Shown: positions 18,411 through 27,884, counted from the stretch's first letter. The stretch: 64,000 nucleotides of DNA from JADHLK01 sp038131695 (GCA_038131695.1 JAYPQA010000020.1:16625-80624); one strand, 5' to 3'. Made by a program: numbers and translations. The notes: generated by a model from the letters alone, not told the origin.

Positions 18411-19169
18411 ATGCAGATTCATTTTACCGCCTCCAGTCATGACAATGCCGCCGAAAGGCTGGCGGGGCTGATTAAAAAATACGGGCAAAGCACGCCAGAG
18501 GAGGCCGAGGTTATTGTCGCGCTGGGCGGTGATGGCCAGATGCTGCAATCCCTTCAGGCTGCCATTACCCACCAGAAACCGGTCTTTGGCCTGCATTGCG
18601 GGCGGCTGGGCTTTTTGATGAACAGCTGGGAAGGCCCGCCCTTGCCGGACCGGCTGGCAAAGGCGGAAAAAGCCTTGCTGCACCCGCTGCGGATGCAGGC
18701 AAAAAGCGTGCATGGTGAGGAAAAAGAGGCACTCGCGGTCAATGAAGTCTCGCTGTTGCGCCAGACCCATGCGGCGGCCCATTGTGCCATTTATGTCAAT
18801 GACCGCTTGCAGATGGAAGAGCTGGTCTGCGACGGGGTGATGGTCGCGACGCCGGTCGGCTCAACCGCCTATAATTTGTCCGCGCATGGCCCGATTATCC
18901 CGATAGGCTCTGCCCTGCTGGCCCTGACCCCTATTTCTGCCTTCCGGCCCAGACGCTGGCGCGGGGCGCTGCTGCCCGCGGATTCAACCGTCCGCTTTGA
19001 AGTGCTGGAGCAGGAATTCAGGCCGCAATCTGCCTCAGCAGATGCGGTCGAATTCCGCGATGTGGCTGAGGTGACCATCACGCAAGCCCCTCAGATAGAG
19101 CTCAGCATCCTGTTTGATCAGGGCTCCAGCCTCTCGGACCGGTCGATTCAGGAGCAATTTATCAGCTAA
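18411..19169 (+). CDS. nadK: NAD kinase
   Basis: NadK phosphorylates NAD+ to NADP+. The 252-residue length and N-terminus (MQIHFTASS) are those of alphaproteobacterial NadK. Visible motifs are VALGGDGQMLQS for the phosphate donor, FGLHCGRLGFLMN, LAVNEVSLLR, and VCDGVMVATPVGSTAYNLSA with the conserved Asp and the GST loop. The gene runs towards the hydrolase gene on the opposite strand and their ends overlap by four bases. The frame is open upstream for 64 codons without resemblance to the family. Confidence 0.93.
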   Translation: MQIHFTASSHDNAAERLAGLIKKYGQSTPEEAEVIVALGGDGQMLQSLQAAITHQKPVFGLHCGRLGFLMNSWEGPPLPDRLAKAEKALLHPLRMQAKSVHGEEKEALAVNEVSLLRQTHAAAHCAIYVNDRLQMEELVCDGVMVATPVGSTAYNLSAHGPIIPIGSALLALTPISAFRPRRWRGALLPADSTVRFEVLEQEFRPQSASADAVEFRDVAEVTITQAPQIELSILFDQGSSLSDRSIQEQFIS

Positions 19170-20080
19170 CTGCGGGTTTCTGCCAAAAACGCCTCTATTT
19201 CAGCAAAAACCTCATCCCGAATCTGCGGCAGCTCCAGCAGCAATTCATGGCGCGCCCCGGCATAGCAGATATGGCGGGCATCCGGCATCCGGCCCAGCGC
19301 CCGCCGGGTTTCCCGATTGCTGACCAGCTGCTCATCCCCGGCCAGCAAGGCCAGAGAGGGCACCGCCAGACCAGCCAGCCAGGCCGGATTAGACACGGTC
19401 TGTCGGCCAGAGCGATAGGCAGCCCGCACCCAGCCAACAGACGGCCCGCCGCGCCATAAATCCGGCTGGCCGTTGCAGACTTTAATCCAGCCAAGCCAGC
19501 CTTGCGGATCCCGGGTCAGGCTGTTATCCACTGGAAAAACCGGCGGCGGCGGCGCATTGCGCCGCTGGGAAAAAATGCCGGATCGCCGAAAGCCCAAAGC
19601 CGCCAGCAGCCCGGCCAGCCCCTCAATCAGCCAGCCCGGGCCCGGCCTTGGCCGCACCATTGGCGCACAAAGCACCAGCCCGTCTGTTTGATCCTGCCAT
19701 TGATGAGCGGCGCGCATGGCCAGATGCCCGCCCATCGAATGGCCAAGGATGGAAAAACGCTGCTCCAGAAACCCGGCCTCTTGCAGCAGCTGGCCCAGCG
19801 CATCGATATGCTGGGAAAAATCATCAATATGACAGGTTGCCGGGCGCCGACCCAAATGACCGGAACGCCCCTGCCCCGGCCAATCCAACAGCAAACAATC
19901 CCAGCCCGCCGCTGCCAGTCGGGCAAGGGCCGGGTCATATTTTTCCATAAATTCGCTGAACCCCGGCAAGACCACCAGCCGGCCGCTCCTCCGGCGCCTT
20001 TTTTCAGCAGGCCAGAGCCGCGCCCGCACCGCCAGCCTTTCTGCCGCGCTGATCTGCCTTTCAATGGTGAATTCTCTCAT
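19166..20080 (-). CDS. Alpha/beta hydrolase, lysophospholipase-like
   Basis: The 304-residue protein has an alpha/beta hydrolase fold. The oxyanion region is VVLPGFSEFMEKY, a strand-turn reads LLLDWPGQGRSG, the nucleophile elbow is GHSMGG, and a late Asp (LLAGDEQLVS) and His (GARHELLLE) complete a plausible triad. It resembles PldB/monoacylglycerol lipase-type enzymes, but the substrate cannot be told. It overlaps the Atm1-type exporter gene by four bases and is the last gene of the suf run, so it is probably co-expressed with Fe-S assembly. Confidence 0.8.
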   Translation of the reverse strand: MREFTIERQISAAERLAVRARLWPAEKRRRRSGRLVVLPGFSEFMEKYDPALARLAAAGWDCLLLDWPGQGRSGHLGRRPATCHIDDFSQHIDALGQLLQEAGFLEQRFSILGHSMGGHLAMRAAHQWQDQTDGLVLCAPMVRPRPGPGWLIEGLAGLLAALGFRRSGIFSQRRNAPPPPVFPVDNSLTRDPQGWLGWIKVCNGQPDLWRGGPSVGWVRAAYRSGRQTVSNPAWLAGLAVPSLALLAGDEQLVSNRETRRALGRMPDARHICYAGARHELLLELPQIRDEVFAEIEAFLAETRS

Positions 20081-21963
20081 TTTGCCACCTCTTGCGGCGG
20101 GCTGGCCATCTGGGCAAGGGAGTCTTGGCTGCTGCCATCCGGCCCGCCAGCCTCCTCACCTTCCCCATCCACAAATCCTTGAGACTGGCGCGCCCACATA
20201 GCGGCATAAAGCCCTTTTTGGTCCAGCAGCTCTGCATGGGTTCCGCGTTCGGCTATCCTGCCTTCATTCATTACCAGAATTTCATCCGCGTCAATGATTG
20301 TTGACAGACGGTGGGCAATAATCAGCGTTGTGCGCTGATGCGAGACATCCTGTAAAGCCTGCTGGATAGCCTTTTCCGTGCGGCTGTCCAGGGCGGAGGT
20401 TGCCTCGTCAAACAAGAATATGGACGGGGCTTTCAGAATCGCCCGGGCTATCGCCACGCGCTGTTTTTCGCCGCCCGATAATTTCAGCCCGCGCTCCCCC
20501 ACCAGCGTGTCATACCCTTCAGGCAGCCGGTTGATGAAGCTGTCAATCGCCGCCAGGCTGGCGGCCCGCTCAATATCCGCCTGGCGCGCCCCATCCAGAC
20601 CATAGCCGATATTAAAGCCGATGGAGGCATTGAACATCACCGTATCCTGGGGCACCACCCCTATGGCAGCCCGCAGTGAATTCTGGGTGATCTGGCGAAT
20701 ATCCTGCCCGTCTATCAGGATACGCCCGGCATCGGGATCATAAAAGCGGAACAGCAGGCGAGAGAGGGTAGATTTGCCCGCCCCGCTCGGCCCGACAATG
20801 GCGACCTGCTTGCCCGCCTCTACCGCAAAGCTGACATCCTGCAATATCTGGCGCGGGCCATAGGAAAAGCTGACCGACTCAAACCGGATTGCCCCGCCCT
20901 GAAGGCGCAATTCCGGGGCGTTTTCAATATCCTGAACAGACGGGTTTTCTTCCAAAAGGCCAAACATCCTTTCCAAATCAACCAGCGACTGGCGCATTTG
21001 GCGATAGACCCAGCCCAGATAATTCAGCGGCAAATAAAGCTGCAGGAGATAGGTATTGACGACGACAAAATCGCCGATACTCATCTGGCCAGCGGCTATC
21101 TCGCGCCCGGCCAGCCCCATCACCAGCATCAGCCCGCCCGCGATAATCGCTCCCTGGCCGATATTGACCGCCGCCAGCGAGGTGCGCGAGCGCACGGCCG
21201 CCTGCTCAAAATCCCGCAAGGCCGTATCATAGCGGGCGGCTTCCAGCTGTTCGGCATTGAAATATTTGACCGTTTCATAATTCAGCAGCGAATCAACCGC
21301 GCGGGTGGCTGCTGTCTCATCAGCTGCGTTCATCTGGCGGCGAAAGCGCATCCGCCATTCGGTAACGCGCATGGTAAAAAAGGCATAGAGGACAACCGTT
21401 ACAAAGGTGATGATGGCAAATTCAAAGCCGAACAGCACCCAAAGCAAGCCAGATACAAACAGGACTTCCACAAAGAGCGGCAAAACCTCTATCACCGCGG
21501 CGGTCAGCAAATATTCCACCGCCTTTGCCCCGCGCTCAATCGCCCGGCTCATGCCGCCTGTCTGGCGTTCCAGATGAAATTTCAAGGACAGGTTATGCAG
21601 ATGGCGAAAGGCAGCCAAAGCCGCCCCGCGCACCGCCCGGAAAGCGACCCGGGCAAAGAAATATTCCTTGGCTTCGGCAAATATCTGCTGGCTGAGGCGG
21701 GCCAGCGCATAGCCGCCCAGCACCCACCAAAGCGTGGTCATCGAAAACCCGTCCGCCCCATTCACCAGATCAACAGCCGCCCCATAGGCCAGCGGCGTTA
21801 TGACATTCGCCCCCTTGGCCAGAAACAGGGCCAGCACGGCCAGCCCGATACGCAGCCTTATCTGGTTATCGCCTTTCGGGGCGGTATAGTGATAGAGCTC
21901 CCGCAGCAAATCCAGGCGGGTCAGCCGCTTTTTGCCGCTTTCCTCAGCCTGGCTGGGGGTCAC
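20077..21963 (-). CDS. Atm1-type ABC exporter (heavy metal tolerance / Fe-S export family)
   Basis: This half-transporter of 628 residues has six membrane segments (about 40-330) and an ABC ATPase domain (about 360-600). It carries Walker A VGPSGAGKST, the signature LSGGEKQR, Walker B IFLFDEATSALD and the H-loop IIAHRLST. The membrane part has the Atm1/HMT-like stretches VEYLLTAAVIEVLP and ALRDFEQAAVRSRTSLA. Atm1 proteins export glutathione-linked sulfur or metal compounds. The gene overlaps the SufA-type carrier gene by four bases, tying it to the suf operon. The acidic Gly-rich C-terminus is dispensable-looking. Confidence 0.88.
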   Translation of the reverse strand: MTPSQAEESGKKRLTRLDLLRELYHYTAPKGDNQIRLRIGLAVLALFLAKGANVITPLAYGAAVDLVNGADGFSMTTLWWVLGGYALARLSQQIFAEAKEYFFARVAFRAVRGAALAAFRHLHNLSLKFHLERQTGGMSRAIERGAKAVEYLLTAAVIEVLPLFVEVLFVSGLLWVLFGFEFAIITFVTVVLYAFFTMRVTEWRMRFRRQMNAADETAATRAVDSLLNYETVKYFNAEQLEAARYDTALRDFEQAAVRSRTSLAAVNIGQGAIIAGGLMLVMGLAGREIAAGQMSIGDFVVVNTYLLQLYLPLNYLGWVYRQMRQSLVDLERMFGLLEENPSVQDIENAPELRLQGGAIRFESVSFSYGPRQILQDVSFAVEAGKQVAIVGPSGAGKSTLSRLLFRFYDPDAGRILIDGQDIRQITQNSLRAAIGVVPQDTVMFNASIGFNIGYGLDGARQADIERAASLAAIDSFINRLPEGYDTLVGERGLKLSGGEKQRVAIARAILKAPSIFLFDEATSALDSRTEKAIQQALQDVSHQRTTLIIAHRLSTIIDADEILVMNEGRIAERGTHAELLDQKGLYAAMWARQSQGFVDGEGEEAGGPDGSSQDSLAQMASPPQEVAK

Positions 21964-22334
21964 GAGACAGAGAAACTTTCCCCGCAGCCGCAGCGGGCAG
22001 TCTCATTGGGGTTGCTAAAGACAAAGGAGGAGGCGAATTTATCTTCTGCCCAATCCATTTCCGAGCCGATCAAAAACATCACGGCTGCCGGATCAATCAG
22101 CAAGGTCACGCCCTTATCCTCTATGCGGTCCTCAAAGGGCTTTTGATCAGTGGCATATTCGATTTCATATTGCAGGCCGGAACAGCCCGCCGTCTTGACC
22201 CCTACACGCAGGCCCAGCACCTCAGAATCTGCCTTGCCCATCAGGCGGCGCACCTGTTCTGCGGCCCGCTCGGTCAGGGTGATGATCGGCTTGTCACCAA
22301 AAGAAGGGGTTTGTCCTGTGCTCATTTTCTGCAT
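21960..22334 (-). CDS. sufA: Iron-sulfur carrier protein (SufA/ErpA/IscA family)
   Basis: A-type carriers receive Fe-S clusters from the SufBCD scaffold and deliver them to target enzymes. The 124-residue protein has the HesB-like fold with the three cluster cysteines: one in VKTAGCSGLQYEIEY and two in the C-terminal RCGCGESF. The GLRVGV strand and GVTLLIDP are typical. It follows sufT by eight bases and overlaps the exporter gene. The name sufA is based on operon position; ErpA would be the alternative. Confidence 0.88.
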   Translation of the reverse strand: MQKMSTGQTPSFGDKPIITLTERAAEQVRRLMGKADSEVLGLRVGVKTAGCSGLQYEIEYATDQKPFEDRIEDKGVTLLIDPAAVMFLIGSEMDWAEDKFASSFVFSNPNETARCGCGESFSVS

Positions 22335-22342
22335 CCGTTCCG

Positions 22343-22780
22343 TCAGAATCCATAATCAAGGGCCAGTTTGGCATCTTCGCTCATTCTATCAGGCGTCCAG
22401 GGCGGTGACCAGACCAGCGTGACCGAGACCTCTCCGGCCCCCTTTACAGCCGCGACCGCCTCAGCCACCTGGCCCGGCATTTCCCCGGCCACCGGACAGC
22501 CCGGCGCGGTCAGCGACATGGTAATGGCCACCTGTCCGCCCGGCTGGCGGTCAATGGAATAGATCAGGCCCAAATCATAGATATTAACCGGGATTTCCGG
22601 GTCCTTGACCGTCATCAGCGCATCGATAATGGCAATCTCAGACGCCGGTTCCTGGCCTGCCGGCAAAGGGCGGCCGGCGCGGGCGACAAACCCGTCTTGT
22701 GCGGCGGGCATAAAATCTGCCAGCTGCGGGCCACCGCGATCATCACCAGTCTCCTCAAAAGGGGTGTTTTTTTCGCTCAT
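22343..22780 (-). CDS. sufT: SufT-like Fe-S assembly protein (DUF59/MIP18 family)
   Basis: SufT assists cluster maturation or insertion, especially under high Fe-S demand. The first ~50 residues are a variable acidic leader. Residues about 50-140 are a DUF59 domain with VKDPEIPVNIYDLGLIY, LTAPGCPVAGEMP carrying the conserved cysteine, and VSVTLVWSPPWTPDRMSEDA. The start overlaps the sufS stop by four bases. It occupies the slot where sufE or sufU would often stand; neither of those is seen. Confidence 0.9.
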   Translation of the reverse strand: MSEKNTPFEETGDDRGGPQLADFMPAAQDGFVARAGRPLPAGQEPASEIAIIDALMTVKDPEIPVNIYDLGLIYSIDRQPGGQVAITMSLTAPGCPVAGEMPGQVAEAVAAVKGAGEVSVTLVWSPPWTPDRMSEDAKLALDYGF

Positions 22781-24003
22781 GCGCGGAATATCCTGTTCAC
22801 CTTGTCCAGCGCTTCACCCAGCCGGTCAAAATCCTCTGCCCGGCTATAGACCGCGACCGAGGCACGCACGCAAGAGCTGATCCCCAGCTCCTTCATCAAG
22901 GGCTGGGCGCAATGATGGCCTGCGCGCACCGCCACACCGTCCTGATCAATCAGCGTTGCAATATCATGCGGGTGGGCGGCATCCAGCGTGAAGGAAATCA
23001 CCCCGGACTTGCCAGCTGCCGTGCCGATAAAATTCAGCCCCTTGACCGCGGCAAGCCGTTGCTGGCCATAGTTCAGAATTTCCTGCTCATGGCGGCGCAG
23101 GGCCTCCATGCCTATAGACTGGACAAAATCCACGGCCGCACCCAGCCCGATACAGGGCACAATGGGCGGCGTGCCAGCCTCAAAGCGGACCGGCGGCTCA
23201 GCCCAGCTGGACCCGTCTATCGCCACCTCATCGATCATATCACCGCCACCCAGAAAAGGCGGCATATCCGCCAGCAAGTCCGCCCGGCCCCACAAGACCC
23301 CTATGCCGCTCGGCCCATAGAGCTTATGGCCGGAAAAAGCATAGAAATCGCAGCCAATTTCCTGCACATCCACAGGCATATGGATAACGCCCTGACAGCC
23401 ATCAATGACGCTGATCGCCCCGGCCTGTCTGGCCAGCTCCGCTATCTCGGCCACCGGATAGACCGTGCCGAGAACATTGGAGACATGGGGCACGGAAATG
23501 ATGCGGGTGCGCTGGGTAATCCGTTCTTTAAAAGCAGCCATGTCAAAGCTGCCATCCGGCCCCATCGGTGCCGCCACCAGCCTGGCCCCGGTCAGCTCTC
23601 CTATCAGCTGCCAGGGAATGATATTGGCGTGATGCTCGGCAATGGTGATCAGAATCTCATCCCCGTCATTGAGGTTCTGGCGGCCCCATGACCAGGCAAT
23701 CAGATTCAAGGCCATCGTCGCCCCGGAGGTAAAGACAATCTCACCCGGCGAGGCGGCCCCTATCAGACCGGCCACCTTGGCGCGCACCGCCTCATAGGCG
23801 TCGGTAGATTCTTCCGACAGCGTATGCAGCCCGCGATGCACATTCGCATAATGCGTATCATAGCCGCGCGCCATCACATCCAGCACCTGTTGCGGCTTTT
23901 GGGCTGAAGCGGCTGAATCAAGATAAATCAGCTCCTGCCCATTCACCTGGCGGGCCAGAATCGGAAAGCGGCTGCGGATTTCGGTAAAATCAGGCTGGCT
24001 CAT
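22777..24003 (-). CDS. sufS: Cysteine desulfurase SufS
   Basis: SufS removes sulfur from cysteine and holds it as a persulfide for SufBCD. The 408-residue group II aminotransferase-fold protein has YLDSAASAQKP, HANIIPWQ after a catalytic His pair (AEHHANI), DGCQGVIHMPVD, and the PLP lysine in FSGHKLYGPSGIGVLWG. The active-site cysteine is in RAGHHCAQPLM. Start and stop each overlap a neighbour by four bases (sufD upstream, sufT downstream). Confidence 0.95.
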   Translation of the reverse strand: MSQPDFTEIRSRFPILARQVNGQELIYLDSAASAQKPQQVLDVMARGYDTHYANVHRGLHTLSEESTDAYEAVRAKVAGLIGAASPGEIVFTSGATMALNLIAWSWGRQNLNDGDEILITIAEHHANIIPWQLIGELTGARLVAAPMGPDGSFDMAAFKERITQRTRIISVPHVSNVLGTVYPVAEIAELARQAGAISVIDGCQGVIHMPVDVQEIGCDFYAFSGHKLYGPSGIGVLWGRADLLADMPPFLGGGDMIDEVAIDGSSWAEPPVRFEAGTPPIVPCIGLGAAVDFVQSIGMEALRRHEQEILNYGQQRLAAVKGLNFIGTAAGKSGVISFTLDAAHPHDIATLIDQDGVAVRAGHHCAQPLMKELGISSCVRASVAVYSRAEDFDRLGEALDKVNRIFRA

Positions 24004-25187
24004 CCCGCCTTCCCCCAGCTATCTGCGACACCGTCCAGCCAGCTGGCCAGCTGCGGGTTTCTAATCTGCTCCAGTGCCTCTTGAATAAAGGCGGCGATCA
24101 GCAGGCTGCGGGCCGCCTCTTTTGGGATGCCGCGGGCCATCAGATAGAACAGCTGATCTGCTTCCAGCTCGCCAATAGTTGCCCCGTGGGTGCAGGCAAC
24201 ATCATCGGCAAAGATTTCCAGCTCCGGCTTGGTATTGGCCTCCGCCTCGCGGCTCAGCAAAAGCACCCGGCTCATCTGCTGGCCATCTGTGCGCTGGGCC
24301 TGCTGGGCCACCTGTATCTGGCCTTGAAAAACGCCTCTGGCAGCGCCGTCCAGAACCCCTTTTATCAGCTGCTCTGACTGGCAATCCGGGGCCTGATGCA
24401 CCAGCCTTATGGTAATGTCATGATGCTGGCTGCCAGCCCCCAGATAAAGCGCCGAGAGGCGGGCAGAGGCCTTTGGGCCGCCCAGCGTCAGCTGCGTCTC
24501 ACAGCGGGCCAGCGCGGCCCCGCTGCTCAGCACAAAACTGGCCAGATCACTGCCTTCAGCCAGCTCTGCCACGCTCAGCCCCAGATGCCGGGTAGCTGGG
24601 CTTTCCTGTTGATATTTGGCATGGTCAAGGCGCGCCCCGGCGGCCAGATCAAAACCGATTACCGGCTGCGCCAGCCCGGCCGTGCTGCGATGCTGTTCTG
24701 CCAGAACCGCCCGCGATCCCGCCCCGGCCCGCACCAGAATCAGGCTGGGGGCGGCCCGGTCCGGCTGGCCACCAATAAAATCAAGATTGAGGCACATCTC
24801 CAGATCGGCCCCAGCGGCCAGCTCCAGCACCCATCCTGCCGGGGCGCTGGCCAAAGCCAGCTGGGCCGGATGATCAGAACCGATGCGCGCGGCCAGCCAG
24901 GCCAGGGCTGCCGGATCCTCTTGCATGGATGTCAGCTGCCAGCCTTCCGGCAAGCTGTCCGAAGCCGCCTCAACCAGCTGCCCGCCATCAAAGACCAGAC
25001 GCGGACCCTCCAGCAAGGCCGGCTCTGGCTGGCTGCCCGGCGCGGCCAGCGGCCAGTCCTGCCCGGCCAGACCGTCCAGCGGGGTAAAGCGGAAGGCCTC
25101 GCTGCGGCGGCCTGGCCAGCCCGCCTCGGCAAAGGCCGCACGGGCCTGCTCGCGGATTGCCTCAGGCTGCATCATCAATACCGGCAT
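24000..25187 (-). CDS. sufD: Fe-S assembly protein SufD
   Basis: SufD is a structural partner of SufB in the SufBC2D scaffold. The 395-residue protein diverges at its N-terminus, but the C-terminal beta-helix is clear. It contains GVLDGAARGVFQGQIQVAQQAQRTDG in pieces, LLSREAEANTKPELEI, the FADDVACTHGATIGELE motif and YLMARGIPKEAA. The ATG at 25187 overlaps the end of sufC by 26 bases and has a gagg ribosome-binding site; internal ATGs four and five codons later are alternatives. Confidence 0.93.
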   Translation of the reverse strand: MPVLMMQPEAIREQARAAFAEAGWPGRRSEAFRFTPLDGLAGQDWPLAAPGSQPEPALLEGPRLVFDGGQLVEAASDSLPEGWQLTSMQEDPAALAWLAARIGSDHPAQLALASAPAGWVLELAAGADLEMCLNLDFIGGQPDRAAPSLILVRAGAGSRAVLAEQHRSTAGLAQPVIGFDLAAGARLDHAKYQQESPATRHLGLSVAELAEGSDLASFVLSSGAALARCETQLTLGGPKASARLSALYLGAGSQHHDITIRLVHQAPDCQSEQLIKGVLDGAARGVFQGQIQVAQQAQRTDGQQMSRVLLLSREAEANTKPELEIFADDVACTHGATIGELEADQLFYLMARGIPKEAARSLLIAAFIQEALEQIRNPQLASWLDGVADSWGKAG

Positions 25188-25920
25188 AGCCGTTTTCCTC
25201 TACCTCAAGGGCCAGCTGCTTATCGCCTGACCGGACAATTTTTCCGCGGCTCAGAATATGCACCCGGTCCGGCACAATATGGGACAGCAAACGCTGATAA
25301 TGGGTGATGACCAGCATCCCGCGCTTGCTGTCGCGCAGCTTGTTCACCCCATCAGAAACGATTTTCAGCGCATCCACATCGAGGCCGGAATCGGTCTCAT
25401 CCAGCACACCGCCATAGAGGGCTGCAAATAAAGCCATCTGCAGAATTTCAAAACGCTTTTTCTCGCCGCCGGAAAAGCCGGCATTAACCGACCTTTTCAG
25501 CATCTCGTCTGAAATACCCAGATCACCAGCCGCGGCGCGCACCAGCTTGACAAAGCCCAGCTGATCCACTTCTGCCTCCCCCACAGCGCGGCGGCGGGCA
25601 TTGACGGCGGCGCGCAAAAAGCTCATCACCGTAACGCCGGGCAATTCAACCGGATATTGCATCGCCAGAAACAGCCCGGCGCGGGCGCGTTCATCTGCTT
25701 CCATTTCCTGCAGCGACACGCCATCCAGCAAAATATCCCCGCCGGTGATCTCATACCCCTCGCGGCCGGCCAGCATATAGGAAAGCGTGCTTTTGCCGGA
25801 GCCGTTCGGCCCCATAATGGCGTGCACCTCGCCCGCGCCGATGGTCAGGTTAATCCCGTGCAGAATATCGGTATCCCCGACACGCGCCTGCAAATCACGA
25901 ATTTCAAGCAAAGCAGCCAT
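25162..25920 (-). CDS. sufC: Fe-S assembly ATPase SufC
   Basis: SufC is the ABC-type ATPase that drives conformational change of the SufBD scaffold. The 252-residue protein has Walker A MGPNGSGKSTLS, the Q-loop region FLAMQYPVELPGV, the SufC-type signature FSGGEKKRFEILQM, the D-rich stretch DETDSGLDVDALKIV and the switch His in VITHYQRLL. The membrane-transporter partners of ordinary ABC systems are absent. It lies five bases after sufB. Confidence 0.96.
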   Translation of the reverse strand: MAALLEIRDLQARVGDTDILHGINLTIGAGEVHAIMGPNGSGKSTLSYMLAGREGYEITGGDILLDGVSLQEMEADERARAGLFLAMQYPVELPGVTVMSFLRAAVNARRRAVGEAEVDQLGFVKLVRAAAGDLGISDEMLKRSVNAGFSGGEKKRFEILQMALFAALYGGVLDETDSGLDVDALKIVSDGVNKLRDSKRGMLVITHYQRLLSHIVPDRVHILSRGKIVRSGDKQLALEVEENGYAGIDDAA

Positions 25921-25925
25921 TTTAT

Positions 25926-27374
25926 TTATCCTACAGATCCTTCCAGTGAGATACCGATCAGCTTTTGCGCCTCTACGGCAAATTCCATCGGCAATTCTTT
26001 CATGACTTCGCGGCAGAAACCATTGACGATCAGCGAGACGGCTTCCTCAGCATCCAGCCCGCGTTGCAGGCAATAAAACAGCTGTTCTTCGGAAATCCGC
26101 GAGGTGGTGGCCTCATGCTCTACCCGGCCGGACGGGTTGCGCGAGGTGATATAAGGCACGGTATGGGCCCCGCACTGATCACCGACCAGCAGGGAGTCAC
26201 ACTGGGTGAAATTGCGCGCGCCCTCAGCCGCCTTGTTAATCTCTACCAGGCCGCGATAGGTGTTTTGCGCCCTCCCTGCGGAAATCCCCTTGGAGATGAT
26301 GGTAGAGCGGCTGCCCGGCCCCAGATGGATCATCTTGGTTCCGGTATCGGCCTGCTGGGCCCCGTTGGTGACCGCCACGGAATAGAATTCCCCGACAGAA
26401 TCGCGCCCGCGCAACACACAGGACGGGTATTTCCAGGTAATGGCTGAGCCAGTTTCCACCTGCGTCCAGCTGATACGGGAGCGATCCCCGCGACACGCCC
26501 CGCGCTTGGTCACGAAATTATAGATACCCCCCTTGCCGTTTTCATCTCCCGGATACCAGTTCTGCACCGTTGAATATTTGATCTCGGCATCATGCAGCGC
26601 GACCAGCTCCACCACCGCGGCGTGCAGCTGGTTTTCATCGCGCTGCGGGGCGGTGCAGCCTTCCAGATAGCTGACATAAGACTCATCCTCGGCAATGATC
26701 AGCGTGCGTTCAAACTGGCCGGTATTTTGCTCATTAATGCGGAAATAGGTGGACAGCTCCATCGGCAGCGCACCCTTGGGGATATAGACAAAGCTGCCAT
26801 CGGTGAAGACTGCCGAATTCAGCGCGGCAAAGTAATTATCCGAAACCGGCACCACCGAGCCCATATATTTCTTAATCAATTCCGGATAGTCGCGGATTGC
26901 TTCTGAAATCGGACAGAAAATCACCCCCGCCTCGGCCAGCTCTTCGCGAAAGGTGGTCGCCACAGACACCGAGTCAAACACCGCATCCACCGCCACCCCG
27001 GCCAGCATCTTTTGCTCATTGAGCGGTATCCCCAGCTTTTCATAGGTCTCCAGCAGCTGCGGATCGACCTCATCCAGGGAGGCCAGCTGCTTTTTCTGCT
27101 TCGGGGCGGCGTAATAGTGAAGGGCCTGATAATCAATCGGATCGAGCTGCAGCTTGGCCCAGTCAGGCGGCGTCATTTTCAGCCAATAGCGATAGGCTTT
27201 CAGCCGCCAGTCCAGCATCCAGTCCGGCTCTTCTTTCTTGGCGGAAATGAAGCGGATAATATCCTCATTCAGCCCCTTCGGCGCCAAATCCGATTCAATA
27301 TCCGTCACAAAACCGTATTTGTATTTGCCGGTCGCCTCTTCAACGGCCTGAATGGTCTCAATAGTTGCTGCCAT
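25926..27374 (-). CDS. sufB: Fe-S assembly scaffold SufB
   Basis: SufB carries the nascent Fe-S cluster in the SufBC2D complex. The 482-residue length is normal. Hallmark stretches are YKYGFVTDIES, the PEWMLDWRLKAYRYW-like segment (here EEPDWMLDWRLKAYR), YIPKGALPMELSTYFRI, SYLEGCTAPQ, KRGACRGDRSRISWTQVE and LVGDQCGAHTVPYI, which contain the conserved cysteines. It is the first structural gene of the operon and follows the regulator gene by three bases. Confidence 0.96.
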   Translation of the reverse strand: MAATIETIQAVEEATGKYKYGFVTDIESDLAPKGLNEDIIRFISAKKEEPDWMLDWRLKAYRYWLKMTPPDWAKLQLDPIDYQALHYYAAPKQKKQLASLDEVDPQLLETYEKLGIPLNEQKMLAGVAVDAVFDSVSVATTFREELAEAGVIFCPISEAIRDYPELIKKYMGSVVPVSDNYFAALNSAVFTDGSFVYIPKGALPMELSTYFRINEQNTGQFERTLIIAEDESYVSYLEGCTAPQRDENQLHAAVVELVALHDAEIKYSTVQNWYPGDENGKGGIYNFVTKRGACRGDRSRISWTQVETGSAITWKYPSCVLRGRDSVGEFYSVAVTNGAQQADTGTKMIHLGPGSRSTIISKGISAGRAQNTYRGLVEINKAAEGARNFTQCDSLLVGDQCGAHTVPYITSRNPSGRVEHEATTSRISEEQLFYCLQRGLDAEEAVSLIVNGFCREVMKELPMEFAVEAQKLIGISLEGSVG

Positions 27375-27377
27375 AGT

Positions 27378-27857
27378 CTAGCTCACAGATTTTCCAATTA
27401 TGGGTGCCGGCTGGCCGGCTTCTCTCTCAATCGGCGGGAAATGTCGCTCCGGGTCCAGCATCTCGGCCAGCGTAACCCGGCCCAGCGCATCGTGGATGGC
27501 CTGATTGACGCTGTTCCAGTTGCCGGACATAAAACAGCCCTGCTGGGCTGAACAGGGCTCCTCGGCCCCGTCCACACAGGCGGTGAGCGCAATCGGGCCC
27601 TCTATCGCCTCAATCACCTCAGCCAGCGAAATCGCATCAGCCGGACGCGCCAGCCTGCAACCGCCCTGCACACCGCGCTGTGATTCCACCAGCCCGGCAG
27701 CTGCCAGCTGCTTGACCAGCTTGGCAACGGTCGGCTGGCCCAGCATCGTCTGGCGCGCCAGATCAGCACTGGAACGCAAGCCCCCCGCACCACAAGGCGC
27801 GGCCAGCCCGCCCAGCACGAGAATCGCATAATCTGTCATGCGCGTCAGTCGCAGCAT
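27378..27857 (-). CDS. Rrf2-family regulator of the suf operon
   Basis: This is a 159-residue winged-helix Rrf2 protein. The helix-turn-helix lies at about residues 25-60 (SSADLARQTMLGQPTVAKLVKQL) and the wing contains GVQGGCRLARP. Three cysteines (AC, then EEPC, then QQGC) spaced by seven and five residues resemble the [2Fe-2S] ligands of IscR/RsrR-type sensors. Such proteins repress Fe-S assembly genes when clusters are plentiful. The ATG for MLRLTRMTDYA (27857) is chosen because it starts the domain; 24 extra upstream codons run across a palindrome that looks like the operator. Confidence 0.88.
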   Translation of the reverse strand: MLRLTRMTDYAILVLGGLAAPCGAGGLRSSADLARQTMLGQPTVAKLVKQLAAAGLVESQRGVQGGCRLARPADAISLAEVIEAIEGPIALTACVDGAEEPCSAQQGCFMSGNWNSVNQAIHDALGRVTLAEMLDPERHFPPIEREAGQPAPIIGKSVS

Positions 27858-27884
27858 CCAAAAAACCTTTGGCTCATTCCCTAA

